In this document: positions 1 to 10,625 of the stretch, one piece after another
How positions within the stretch are numbered: the stretch's first letter is position 1
Layout: each line of letters starts with the position of its first letter
Assembly (NCBI GenBank): GCA_016787605.1
Contig: JAEUUE010000015.1
Coordinates: 1-64,000, forward strand
Reading direction: 5' to 3'
DNA: 64,000 nt
DNA from: Cyclobacteriaceae bacterium
GTDB taxonomy: Bacteria > Bacteroidota > Bacteroidia > Cytophagales > Cyclobacteriaceae
Notes under the pieces: model-generated
Told to the model about the DNA's origin: nothing
The model's input: the letters and a program-made list of their open reading frames with translations, nothing else
Databases searched by the model: none
Translations under genes and position numbers: made by a program

Positions 1-549
1 GACATTCACGTGATCCTGCAGTCGGAAAATGGATTATTGGGCATCGGCCCTTTTCCTACCGAGGACCAGGTGGACCCGGATTTGATCAACGCCGGAAAGC
101 AGACCATCACCATGGTTCCCGGCTCAGCGCTCTTCAGCTCGGCAGAAAGCTTCGCCATGATCCGGAGCGGCAAGGTAGACCTCACCATCCTGGGCGCCAT
201 GGAGGTGTCGGAAGACGGTGACATCGCCAACTGGAAGATCCCCGGTAAGATGGTCAAGGGCATGGGTGGAGCCATGGACCTGGTGGCGTCGGCCAAGAAC
301 ATAATCGTGGCCATGCAGCATTGCAGCAAAGACGGTGCCTCCAAGCTCCTGAAAAAATGCTCCCTCCCCATTACCGGCCTGAGGTGCGTCAAGAAAATCG
401 TCTCCGACATGGGCGTGCTGGAAGTCTTGCCGGAAGGCGGGTTCAAACTCATCGAGCGGGCGCCCGGCGTGACGGTCGACCAGATCCGCAAGGCTACGGC
501 AGGAAAACTCCTCGCGGACGACCGCGTGCCGGAAATGGTTATTGCCTAA
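1..549 (+). CDS. scoB: 3-oxoacid CoA-transferase subunit B, 3' part
   Basis: The gene is cut by the left window edge; 182 codons remain and they are open from base 1. The product is the B subunit of succinyl-CoA:3-ketoacid CoA-transferase, which moves CoA from succinyl-CoA to acetoacetate in ketone-body and branched-chain catabolism in the cytoplasm. Visible family signatures are SENGLLGIGPFP near the start, which carries the catalytic Glu of this family, then DLINAGKQT, a SFAMIRSGKVDL block and IPGKMVKGMGGAMDLV. The A subunit is expected just outside the window, because A and B are usually adjacent. Its stop overlaps the -7 box proposed for gldC. The family call is firm; substrate specificity is inferred. 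Confidence 0.93.
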   Translation, partial: DIHVILQSENGLLGIGPFPTEDQVDPDLINAGKQTITMVPGSALFSSAESFAMIRSGKVDLTILGAMEVSEDGDIANWKIPGKMVKGMGGAMDLVASAKNIIVAMQHCSKDGASKLLKKCSLPITGLRCVKKIVSDMGVLEVLPEGGFKLIERAPGVTVDQIRKATAGKLLADDRVPEMVIA

Positions 550-554
550 CTTTG
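547..554 (+). promoter_or_regulatory. -7 box TAACTTTG directly ahead of gldC
   Basis: TAACTTTG is a perfect match to the Bacteroidota -7 consensus TAnnTTTG. It lies over the scoB stop codon and ends six bases before the gldC ATG, so a transcript started here would have almost no leader. No clear TTTG is visible at -33, so this may be chance or a weak internal promoter. Confidence 0.35.
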
Positions 555-560
555 CCGGCC

Positions 561-896
561 ATGAAGAAATCGACCATACAGTTCACCGTCCATCTCGACG
601 ACAACAATACCCCGGAAAAGATCGAGTGGGACGCCACGGATAAGCCCGAACCCGGCCAGACGGAGACCAAGTCCATCAGCGTTTCGTTATGGGACGACCG
701 CCAGAAGAACACCATGCGCATCGACCTGTGGACCAAAGACATGCCCGTGGACGAGATGAAGCGTTTTTACATTGATTGCATCGGCGGACTGAGCCAAAGT
801 GTGCTTACCGCCACCGGCGATGAGACCATGGCGGCCGAGATGAATGCCCTTTGTGACCGCCTTGCCCGTCATTTGAGAGAATCCGGACGCGGATAA
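561..896 (+). CDS. gldC: Gliding motility-associated protein GldC
   Basis: This 111-residue cytoplasmic protein has the compact single-domain layout of GldC, with the conserved central stretch RIDLWTKDMPVDEMKRF and short flanks. GldC is a small accessory protein of Bacteroidota gliding and type IX secretion and is often found beside gldB; its biochemical role is not established. The ATG at 561 was chosen because it restores the family length; upstream in-frame codons run into scoB. No gldB is visible nearby. It fits the type IX secretion substrate found at about 41-45 kb. The 108 bases after it lead to the TonB receptor promoter. Confidence 0.88.
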   Translation: MKKSTIQFTVHLDDNNTPEKIEWDATDKPEPGQTETKSISVSLWDDRQKNTMRIDLWTKDMPVDEMKRFYIDCIGGLSQSVLTATGDETMAAEMNALCDRLARHLRESGRG

Positions 897-952
897 CCGA
901 CCTTCCTGCCCTTAATGGACCCTCCGGTAGCCCAAAATCAGGGCCACAAACG

Positions 953-982
953 TTTGTTTTTGCCCATTTTCTTGTAGTTTTA
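953..982 (+). promoter_or_regulatory. Putative Bacteroidota promoter of the TonB receptor gene
   Basis: TTTG at 953-956, an 18-base spacer and TAGTTTTA at 975-982 fit the Bacteroidota -33/-7 pattern (TTTG, 17-23 bases, TAnnTTTG) with one mismatch in the last base. The start codon at 1005 lies about 20 bases downstream, leaving a short leader. Confidence 0.45.
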
Positions 983-1004
983 ACAGAATAAACCATTACC
1001 TCTT

Positions 1005-3788
1005 ATGAAAAAATTCTACACGTGGTCGCTATTGTCCCTGCTTCTAATAGTGGCGGGCAGTGCGAATGTTCTGGCGCAGTCCACCACAATATCCGGGTCC
1101 GTCAAGGACGCGAACGGAACCCCGCTTCCGGGGGTGAATATTGTAGTGAAAGGAACGGTGGCCGGAACGATCTCTGATGTCCAGGGAAATTACAGCCTGA
1201 CGGTAAAACAGGCACCTCCCTTCACCCTTTCCTTCAGCTTCATCGGGTACCAGACCCAGGAAATTGAGGTCAAGGACGGCGCTTCCACCACCGTCGAAGT
1301 AACCTTGACGGAAGGAACCTTGCTGGGCGAGGAAGTGGTTGTTTCCGGGTCACGCTACCCGGAAAGCTACATGAAGTCCGCGGTGACGATTGAAAAGATG
1401 GACATCCTCGAGATCAAGGCGGCGCCCACGCCCGACTACTATGATGGGTTGGCCAACATGAAAGGTGTTCAGGCGACGTCGGGAAGCTTGAATTTCACGG
1501 CCATCAATACACGCAGTTTTGCCACCATCGCCAACGTACGCTTTGTACAGTGGGTCGACGGCATGGACACCCAGGCTCCCCTGCTCAACTTCCCTACCGG
1601 TAACATCATCGGTATCGGCGAACTGGATGCCGAGAGCATGGAACTTATACCCGGCGCAGCCTCCGCATTGTACGGACCCAACGCCTTCAACGGTATCCTC
1701 ATCATGAAGAGCAAGAGCCCGTTTGAATACCAGGGCCTGAGCGCCCAGTTGAAATACGGCATCACCAAGCAAAGCGGTGTACCCTCTAATCCCCTCACCC
1801 AATACAGCATTCGCTACGCCAAGGCCTTCAACAACAAGTTTGCCTTCAAACTGAACGGAACCATCATGCAGGCCAAAGACTGGCTCGGCAATGATTACCG
1901 GACTGACCGTGTAAATCCTGAGTCTACAGTCGATTTCAGCAATCCCCGGAAGACGAACTTTGACGGCCTGAACCTTTATGGCGACGAGACGCAAATCAAC
2001 CTGCAGTCGGTCATGCCTAGCCTCGGCATTGTGACCCGTACCGGCTTCCGCGAAGAAGACTTGGTGGATGACCGCGAAGCGAAGAGCATCAAATTTGACG
2101 CCGCCCTCCATTACAAGATAACGGACAAGGTGGAAGCCCTGGTGAACTACCGCTACGGTGGTGGAAGTTCCATCTACCAGGGGACAGAAAAATATGCTCT
2201 TCGTGATTTTTCACAGGAGTTCATTAAAGCAGAGATCAAAGGCGACAACTTCTTCCTCCGCGGGTATCAGACGGCCACCGATGCCGGGAAGTCTTACAAC
2301 CTCTCTGCCCTTGGTGCCTACATGAATGAAACCGTCAGCCCGTCAAGCACCAACTGGGTACCTGACTACCTATTGGCCATGCAAGGTTACATCCCGGGCG
2401 TACCTGCCGGTACCCCTGACGCGGCCCGTGCTTTTGCCGACCGTAACCGTCCTGCCCCCGGCACCCCCGAATTCACCAACCTGGTTAACCTGGTGAAGTC
2501 GAACTACTTCCAGAAGGCCGCTACCGGCACCTGGACTGATCCCAACGGCGGCTCTCACCCGGCGGTCGGCGGCGCCTCCTTCTTTGACAATTCCAAGCTC
2601 TACCACATTGAAGGCAACTATCAGTTCCGCGAAATGATCAAGTGGGCCGATGTGCAGGTAGGTGGTAACTGGAGACAGTACAACCTGTTTTCGAATGGTA
2701 CCATCTTCAACGAAGCCCCGAATGATGGCGTCAACTTCGAACGCATCAAGATCAATGAATTCGGGATGTACGGTGTGATTGCCAAATCGTTCGACAAGCT
2801 GCGCGCAACGGCTTCCGTTCGTTACGACAAAAACGAGAACTTCGAAGGTCAGGTGACTCCGCGGTTGACCCTCGTGTATGAACTCAACGAAACCAACAAC
2901 ATTCGCGCCTCCTATCAGACCGGTTTCCGTAACCCCGATACACAGGCGCAGTTCATCTATTTCCCTTCCTCCGGCGGGATCCTGCTGGGTAGCGCGAAGG
3001 CTAACGCCGAACGCTATGGTATTCACGAAGGTGGCGCATACACGCAGGCTTCTTACAACGCCTTTGTAGCGTCAGGCGGTAGCCTGGATGCCACTACGGG
3101 TGCTCCCGTTGGCGGCAATGCCAACCTGCTTCAGACGGCCAACGTCGCCTATGTGCAGCCTGAAAAGCAGTGGACCAGTGAAATCGGCTACAAGGGTATT
3201 TGGCTGGATAAGAAACTCCTGATCGACCTCAATGGATTCTACACTTCCTACAGCGGGTTTATCGGCGGACAGATTGTAGCCAGCAAGAACCCCACCTCTC
3301 ACCAGGGTGTGGCCATTCGCCCCGGTACGCTGTTCTCCCCGTACGTGAATTCCACCCGGGAAGTAACCTCGTTCGGCGCCGGCCTGGGCTTCACGTACAA
3401 GCTGCCGCGTGACTTCGAACTGAACGGTAACTACAACTACGCCAACTACACGGCGCAGGAAGACGCTGATTTCCGGGCAGGTTTCAATACCCCGAAGAAC
3501 CGTGGCTCCATCGGCATCAGCAACCGCAAGATCTTCAAGAATTTCGGTGCCGGTATCAACTACCGTTATCAGACCGCTTTCTTGTGGGAGTCCTCTTACG
3601 GAACCTGGAACGTGCCTGAATTCGGCGTACTCGATGCACAGGTCAGCTACACCGTTCCCTCCATCAAGTCGGTCATCAAACTGGGCGGTACCAACCTCGG
3701 CGGCGGCGACTACCGCACCAACCTGGGCTCACCGTATGTAGGACAGCAGTACTACATCTCCATCACGTTTGACGAGTTCCTGAAATAA
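1005..3788 (+). CDS. TonB-dependent outer-membrane receptor
   Basis: The 927-residue protein begins with a signal peptide (cleavage near LAQS, residue 26). A carboxypeptidase-D-regulatory-like beta-sandwich follows (about 28-105, with GTPLPGVNIVVKGT), then a plug domain (about 120-240, with PGAASALYGPNAFNG) and a 22-strand-type barrel ending in a hydrophobic alternating strand. It should import a ligand across the outer membrane using TonB energy. It is not followed by a SusD homologue. Its partner is an SGNH-hydrolase lipoprotein 20 bases downstream, so the pair may capture and process an esterified or lipidic substrate; this is inference. The receptor class is certain, the ligand unknown. 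Confidence 0.92.
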   Translation: MKKFYTWSLLSLLLIVAGSANVLAQSTTISGSVKDANGTPLPGVNIVVKGTVAGTISDVQGNYSLTVKQAPPFTLSFSFIGYQTQEIEVKDGASTTVEVTLTEGTLLGEEVVVSGSRYPESYMKSAVTIEKMDILEIKAAPTPDYYDGLANMKGVQATSGSLNFTAINTRSFATIANVRFVQWVDGMDTQAPLLNFPTGNIIGIGELDAESMELIPGAASALYGPNAFNGILIMKSKSPFEYQGLSAQLKYGITKQSGVPSNPLTQYSIRYAKAFNNKFAFKLNGTIMQAKDWLGNDYRTDRVNPESTVDFSNPRKTNFDGLNLYGDETQINLQSVMPSLGIVTRTGFREEDLVDDREAKSIKFDAALHYKITDKVEALVNYRYGGGSSIYQGTEKYALRDFSQEFIKAEIKGDNFFLRGYQTATDAGKSYNLSALGAYMNETVSPSSTNWVPDYLLAMQGYIPGVPAGTPDAARAFADRNRPAPGTPEFTNLVNLVKSNYFQKAATGTWTDPNGGSHPAVGGASFFDNSKLYHIEGNYQFREMIKWADVQVGGNWRQYNLFSNGTIFNEAPNDGVNFERIKINEFGMYGVIAKSFDKLRATASVRYDKNENFEGQVTPRLTLVYELNETNNIRASYQTGFRNPDTQAQFIYFPSSGGILLGSAKANAERYGIHEGGAYTQASYNAFVASGGSLDATTGAPVGGNANLLQTANVAYVQPEKQWTSEIGYKGIWLDKKLLIDLNGFYTSYSGFIGGQIVASKNPTSHQGVAIRPGTLFSPYVNSTREVTSFGAGLGFTYKLPRDFELNGNYNYANYTAQEDADFRAGFNTPKNRGSIGISNRKIFKNFGAGINYRYQTAFLWESSYGTWNVPEFGVLDAQVSYTVPSIKSVIKLGGTNLGGGDYRTNLGSPYVGQQYYISITFDEFLK

Positions 3789-3808
3789 TTTTCCAAATCG
3801 AGAACACC

Positions 3809-5476
3809 ATGAAAACGAATAAAATAGCTTCTATTGTTCTGCTGACCACCCTCCTCACCGGAGCATGTGTGCAAAAACCCATTGAACCCACGCCACCTGT
3901 GGGTCCGCCCATTGAAAACCCGAATCCAGGCTCGGCCAGCTTCACCAAGTTTGTGGCTGTCGGAGACTCCTATGTAGCCGGTATGCAGGCCGGGGCGTTG
4001 TTTGACGCCGGCCAGGCCAACTCGATACCCAAGATCATGGCTACCCAGTTTGCCACGGTAGGCGGCGGCGCCTTTAACCAGCCGGACATCAACCATCCGA
4101 ATGGCTTTAACGCCACTTTCTCCTCTGTGCCGACGGCCATTCGTGGTCGCCTGGTCCTCTTTGATCCGGATGGTTCCGTCGATCCGGATGGTTCCGGCTG
4201 CCAGGTAAGCCGGTCTGCCGCCCCGCGTGCAGCCAATACGCCCGCCTCAACTTCCACGTGCCCTTCTACGGTAAACACCCCCGCCATGCCTGCGCCCTAC
4301 AATTCCGCGCAGTCTCCGCTCGATCCGGGATTCGTATTTGCCGGCAACAAGGCAACCCTCAACAACTTTGGCGTCCCAGGAGCGAAGTTGATCCATGCCG
4401 GTGTTCCCAACTACGGCACGCTCAACCCGCTGTATGGCAGGTTTGCCTCCAACCCTGCGGCTAAGCCGATCATTACCGATGCCGCTGAGAAAGCAGGGTC
4501 CTTCTTCCTGTTCAGTTTCGGAGCATTCGACATCCTGAACTATGCCACCACCGGGGCCTCCGCCTCCAACAATGGAGTGGGCAACAACGACATGACACCT
4601 TCGGCAACGTTTGCCGGTGCTTATGGAGCCACGCTGGGCGCCTTGCTGCTCGATCCCAATGCGAAAGGTGTGGTAACCACCGTTCCTGACATCACCACGC
4701 TGCCCTACTTCACTACGGTGGCCTGGAATGCCGTTGAATTCAAATCCACCAACTGTACAGACGCCGCCACGCTCGCTTTGCTGAATGGCATGACAGGTTT
4801 CGGCGGATACAACGCAGCTCTTGATGGTCTTGTCGCTGCCATGGTGATCACCGCCGAAGAAGCGGCCAAGCGCAAGGTGGTTTATGCGTATGGCAAGAAC
4901 GGAATCCTGATCAAGGACGAGACCCTGGCTGACCTGGGTGCGGTCCTGGGTGGCATCAACCCCGCGCTTGCACCGTATGGCCAGATTCGTCAGGCCAAGT
5001 CTACTGACCTCATCACGCTGGCCGCCGGTGGTATACTGGGTACCTGCGGCATCCCTCCCGGAGGCACAACCCCGAGCCCGTTGTGGGTATTCGGCGTTTC
5101 CGCTCCGCTGGATGATAACTTTGTTCTCCTGCCCACTGAAATTACCGACATCCAGGCACGCACGGTTGACTTCAACAATACGATCAAGGCAGCAGCTACG
5201 GCCGCCTCCGGTCGCGTAGCAGTGGCCGACTTGTATCAGGCCTATATGGACCTGTTGACCAACAAGGTCTATGTAGCGAACGGGGTAACCATTACACCTT
5301 CCTTCGCACCACCTGCTGGAATGTTCTCCGAGGACGGAATCCACCCGAACAGCCGGGGTGCTGCGTTTACCGCCAATGTGGTCATCGAAGCGATCAACAC
5401 CGCGTTCTCGGCCAAAATTCCCAAGGCAAGTCTCGCTCTATATCCTGGAACGGGATTGCCGGTCAACGGTCAATAA
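3809..5476 (+). CDS. SGNH/GDSL-hydrolase family lipoprotein
   Basis: This 555-residue lipoprotein has a lipobox LLTGAC with the lipidated Cys at residue 20, followed by a Pro-rich tether. The catalytic Ser is in VGDSYVAG (Ser54) and the Asp/His pair is in EDGIHPN (Asp509, His512), the block I and block V layout of SGNH esterases. It is longer than a minimal SGNH domain because of large insertions. It probably cleaves esters at the outer membrane, as partner of the TonB receptor just upstream. A perfect in-frame tandem duplication encodes DPDGSV and DPDGSG (bases 4163-4198). A hairpin terminator follows the gene. Confidence 0.85.
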   Translation: MKTNKIASIVLLTTLLTGACVQKPIEPTPPVGPPIENPNPGSASFTKFVAVGDSYVAGMQAGALFDAGQANSIPKIMATQFATVGGGAFNQPDINHPNGFNATFSSVPTAIRGRLVLFDPDGSVDPDGSGCQVSRSAAPRAANTPASTSTCPSTVNTPAMPAPYNSAQSPLDPGFVFAGNKATLNNFGVPGAKLIHAGVPNYGTLNPLYGRFASNPAAKPIITDAAEKAGSFFLFSFGAFDILNYATTGASASNNGVGNNDMTPSATFAGAYGATLGALLLDPNAKGVVTTVPDITTLPYFTTVAWNAVEFKSTNCTDAATLALLNGMTGFGGYNAALDGLVAAMVITAEEAAKRKVVYAYGKNGILIKDETLADLGAVLGGINPALAPYGQIRQAKSTDLITLAAGGILGTCGIPPGGTTPSPLWVFGVSAPLDDNFVLLPTEITDIQARTVDFNNTIKAAATAASGRVAVADLYQAYMDLLTNKVYVANGVTITPSFAPPAGMFSEDGIHPNSRGAAFTANVVIEAINTAFSAKIPKASLALYPGTGLPVNGQ

Positions 5477-5497
5477 GGCTGTCGGAACAGAAAAAGA

Positions 5498-5517
5498 AAA
5501 GGGGCTTCGGCCCCTTT
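5498..5517. terminator. Bidirectional hairpin terminator
   Basis: AAAGGGGC and GCCCCTTT flank a TTCG tetraloop, with A-rich sequence on the left and T-rich on the right. It can therefore end transcription of the hydrolase gene on the plus strand and of metF on the minus strand, which converge here. Confidence 0.85.
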
Positions 5518-5538
5518 CTTATTTTCTGCCCATCTTAC

Positions 5539-6495
5539 CTAGAAGAGCTCTTTCGCGATACGATAGATCGGATCGGATTTGCCCATGGAATAGAAATGGA
5601 GCGTGGGCACACCGAACTTGATCAGCTCCCGCGACTGCCTGACCGCCCACTCCACTCCTACCTGCTTCACGGCCGCGTTGTCCTTGCAGCGCTCGACCTC
5701 GTCGGAGAGCTCTTCGGGTATATCAATGTGGAAAACAGTGGGAAGAACGCTCGCCTGGCTCTTGGTGGTGATGGGCTTGATGCCCGGGATAATGGGAACA
5801 GTAATACCGGCCTCCCGGCACTGCCGTACGAATTCGAAGTATTTGCGGTTGTCGAAAAACATCTGGGTGACTATGTACTCCGCTCCCATGTCGACCTTCA
5901 ACTTGAGGTACTTCAGGTCTGCCTTGAGGTTGGGCGCAGCAAAATGCTTCTCCGGGTAACCGGCGACCCCGATGCAGAAGTTAGTCGGTGACGCATTCTC
6001 CAGGTCTTCATCAAGAAACTTCCCCTGGTTCATCGCCACGATCTGTCCCAGCAACTCCGAAGCATACCGGTGGCCGTCGGGCTCCGGTGCAAAGCGGCCT
6101 TCCGACTTGATGGCGTCGCCCTGCAAAGCCAGCACATTGTCGATCCCCAGGAAGTGGAGATCGATCAGCGCGTTTTCCGTCTCCTCCTTGCTGAACCCGC
6201 CGCAAATGATGTGGGGGACCGTGTCGACCTGGTAATGGGCCTGTAAGGCGGCACAAATCCCTACTGTGCCCGGGCGCTTACGCGTGGAACGCTTCTCCAG
6301 CAGTCCATTCTCCTTCTTCTTGTATACGTACTCCTCGCGATGGTAGGTCACATCGATGAATGGGGGCTTGAATTCCATCAGGGGATCCAGGTTGTCGTAC
6401 AGGGTCTTGATGTTCTCGCCTTTCAGTGGAGGCAGGATCTCGATGGAGAACAGGGTTTTGCCGGCTGCGCGCGTAATATGATCAATGACTTTCAT
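5539..6495 (-). CDS. metF: Methylenetetrahydrofolate reductase
   Basis: This 318-residue FAD-dependent TIM-barrel enzyme reduces 5,10-methylene-THF to 5-methyl-THF, the methyl donor of MetH. The N-terminal FSIEILPPLKG motif carries the conserved catalytic Glu (residue 19). The internal VTQMFFDN and PGIKPI stretches are typical, and the length fits bacterial MetF. It is the last gene of a minus-strand unit metH(N)-metH(C)-metF behind the SAM-I riboswitch, so supply of methyl-folate and its use are probably controlled together by SAM. An imperfect octad-repeat hairpin separates it from metH(C). Confidence 0.95.
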   Translation of the reverse strand: MKVIDHITRAAGKTLFSIEILPPLKGENIKTLYDNLDPLMEFKPPFIDVTYHREEYVYKKKENGLLEKRSTRKRPGTVGICAALQAHYQVDTVPHIICGGFSKEETENALIDLHFLGIDNVLALQGDAIKSEGRFAPEPDGHRYASELLGQIVAMNQGKFLDEDLENASPTNFCIGVAGYPEKHFAAPNLKADLKYLKLKVDMGAEYIVTQMFFDNRKYFEFVRQCREAGITVPIIPGIKPITTKSQASVLPTVFHIDIPEELSDEVERCKDNAAVKQVGVEWAVRQSRELIKFGVPTLHFYSMGKSDPIYRIAKELF

Positions 6496-6521
6496 GCTTT
6501 CTAAAGTTACTTCTGTTTTCT

Positions 6522-6598
6522 CAAACGTATCAACGTGTCAATGTGCCAAGGTGGTTGAGAGTCATGTTCTCAGTAACACGTTGGCACATCATCATTCA
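6522..6598. repeat. Octad-repeat imperfect hairpin between metH(C) and metF
   Basis: On the plus strand the words TCAACGTG, TCAATGTG and CCAAGGTG follow in strict 8-base register (6530-6553). After a short loop come AACACGTT, GGCACATC and ATCATTCA in the same period. The two halves are roughly complementary and fold into an imperfect stem of about 20 pairs (6541-6589). It lies inside an operon, so it could act as an attenuator or an mRNA-stability element. Confidence 0.6.
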
Positions 6599-6608
6599 AC
6601 TTCGTTAG

Positions 6609-9299
<2,691 letters not shown>

Positions 9300-9306
9300 T
9301 CTGGAA

Positions 9307-9348
9307 TTCAGTGGGCTGTGGTCAGTGGGCAGTAATCAGCGGACTTCA
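9307..9348. repeat. Heptad repeat at the metH(N)/metH(C) junction
   Basis: On the plus strand TTCAGTG, GGCTGTG, GTCAGTG, GGCAGTA, ATCAGCG and GACTTCA follow in strict 7-base register. The array covers the stop codon of metH(N) and nearly the whole spacer to metH(C). Confidence 0.6.
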
Positions 9349-10343
9349 GCAGGTACATCGATTTTGCGGGGCTTATACTTCGCCGCCAGTTGAGCAATAA
9401 CCTTGATATGTTCCGGGGTTGTGCCGCAACATCCGCCCACGATATTGACTAAACCTTCTTCAAGGAATTCTTTGATCTGCTGTCCCATTTCGTCGGGCGT
9501 CTGGTCATAGTGACCAAACTCGTTGGGAAGCCCGGCGTTGGGATAGGCGCTGACGAAGAAAGGCGCCTGTTCGTTGAGCACCTGGAGGTAAGGCCGAAGG
9601 GCCTTGGCGCCCAGCGCACAATTCAAGCCGATGCTCAGCAGAGGTACATGAGAAACCGAGATGAGAAACGCCTCGGTGGTCTGGCCCGAGAGTGTGCGGC
9701 CGCTGGCGTCCGTAATGGTGCCGGAGACCATGATGGGCAGCGTCCTGCCGATTTCATCAAACAGCTCTTCGATCGCAAAAAGTGCCGCCTTGACGTTAAG
9801 AGTATCAATGATTGTTTCGAGCAGCAGCACATCTACGCCGCCGTCGACGAGCCCTTTGGCCTGCTCCTTGAAGGCGTCCTTTAGCTGGTCGAAGGTGATC
9901 GCCCTGTAGCCCGGGTTATTCACGTCCGGGGAGAGCGACGCAGTCTTGTTGGTTGGCCCCATGGCGCCGGCCACGAATCGGGGCTTGTGCGGTTCCTTGC
10001 GGGTCATCTCGTCGGCCACTTCCCGCGCGAGGCGGGCCGCCTGGAGGTTGAGTTCGTACACGACTTCTTCCAGGTGGTAATCCGCTTGTGCAATGCGGGT
10101 ACCGCTAAAGGTATTCGTCTCCGCGATGTCGGCACCCGCCTCGAAGTACTGCCGGTGGATATCCTTGATGATATCCGGCCGGGTAAGGCAGAGGATGTCG
10201 TTGTTGCCCTTCAGGGGATAGGGATGATCCTTGAATCGCTCGCCCCGGAAGTCAGCTTCCTGGAGGTTATGACGCTGAATCATGGTGCCCATGGCCCCAT
10301 CCAGCACGAGAATCCGTTCCTTTAAAATGTCTTGAATCTTCAC
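9336..10343 (-). CDS. metH: Methionine synthase, homocysteine-binding part
   Basis: This 335-residue protein is the zinc-dependent homocysteine S-methyltransferase module of MetH. It opens with [17 protein letters not shown], has the first Zn Cys in [10 protein letters not shown] and ends with the Zn Cys pair in [12 protein letters not shown]. The start is GTG at 10343; the next ATG would remove conserved sequence. It is first in the metH(N)-metH(C)-metF unit and follows a SAM-I riboswitch. Its UGA stop is in frame with the next gene, with no other stop in the 12 codons between them. It could alternatively be a stand-alone homocysteine methyltransferase, but context makes the MetH role very likely. 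Confidence 0.93.
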   Translation of the reverse strand: MKIQDILKERILVLDGAMGTMIQRHNLQEADFRGERFKDHPYPLKGNNDILCLTRPDIIKDIHRQYFEAGADIAETNTFSGTRIAQADYHLEEVVYELNLQAARLAREVADEMTRKEPHKPRFVAGAMGPTNKTASLSPDVNNPGYRAITFDQLKDAFKEQAKGLVDGGVDVLLLETIIDTLNVKAALFAIEELFDEIGRTLPIMVSGTITDASGRTLSGQTTEAFLISVSHVPLLSIGLNCALGAKALRPYLQVLNEQAPFFVSAYPNAGLPNEFGHYDQTPDEMGQQIKEFLEEGLVNIVGGCCGTTPEHIKVIAQLAAKYKPRKIDVPAEVR

Positions 10344-10399
10344 TCTTTCCGGTTTTGATCACAACTGCTTCCAGAAAGAGGCCTCTTGTACTAAGGCTG

Positions 10400-10516
10400 C
10401 CTATCTTTTCCCGCCCCGACTATCAATCGGGATCGAGATGGGAGTTAGCACCTTTGCATACGACATCAGGTTGCTAAGACTTCACAGGGCCCAGTCCCTC
10501 GGTCTTTCTGGATAAG
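10400..10516 (-). promoter_or_regulatory. SAM-I (S-box) riboswitch upstream of the metH-metF operon
   Basis: Read on the minus strand this contains the S-box core in order: CTTATCCAGA, GAGGGACTGGGCCC, GTGAAGTCTTAGCAACCTG, AAGGTGCTAACTCC, and GGGAAAAGATAGG at the 3' end. The terminal P1 stem pairs CTTATC (10511-10516) with GATAGG (10400-10405). It should bind S-adenosylmethionine and turn the methionine genes down. The palindrome AAGAGGCCTCTT lies just after the aptamer, but no strong U-tract terminator follows, so control may be translational. Confidence 0.9.
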
Positions 10517-10625
10517 CACTGCAAAGAAAGCCAATAAGGCCTTAAAAACGAAAAATTATGTGCATTTTAATGAGTTTGCTCAGGACAGGTTTAGGGCGAT
10601 AACCCTTACTTTGCAACTGTTAGTT

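Noticed and set aside
1350-2111. 253-codon open frame antisense to the TonB receptor
   Set aside because: It is the shadow of a GC-rich coding strand; the composition is low-complexity and no domain is recognisable.
4247-5344. 365-codon open frame antisense to the SGNH hydrolase
   Set aside because: The sense gene has lipobox and catalytic motifs; the antisense frame has none and is Gly/Arg-rich as expected from mirrored codons.
9336-10343. metH split as a sequencing frameshift
   Set aside because: The two parts are in the same frame, so no frameshift is needed; only a UGA separates them, and split metH genes are known in Bacteroidota.
10371-10560. Cobalamin riboswitch upstream of metH
   Set aside because: The core motifs are those of the SAM-I box (GAGGGACTGG, GCAACC, AAGGTGC); the B12-box was not found.
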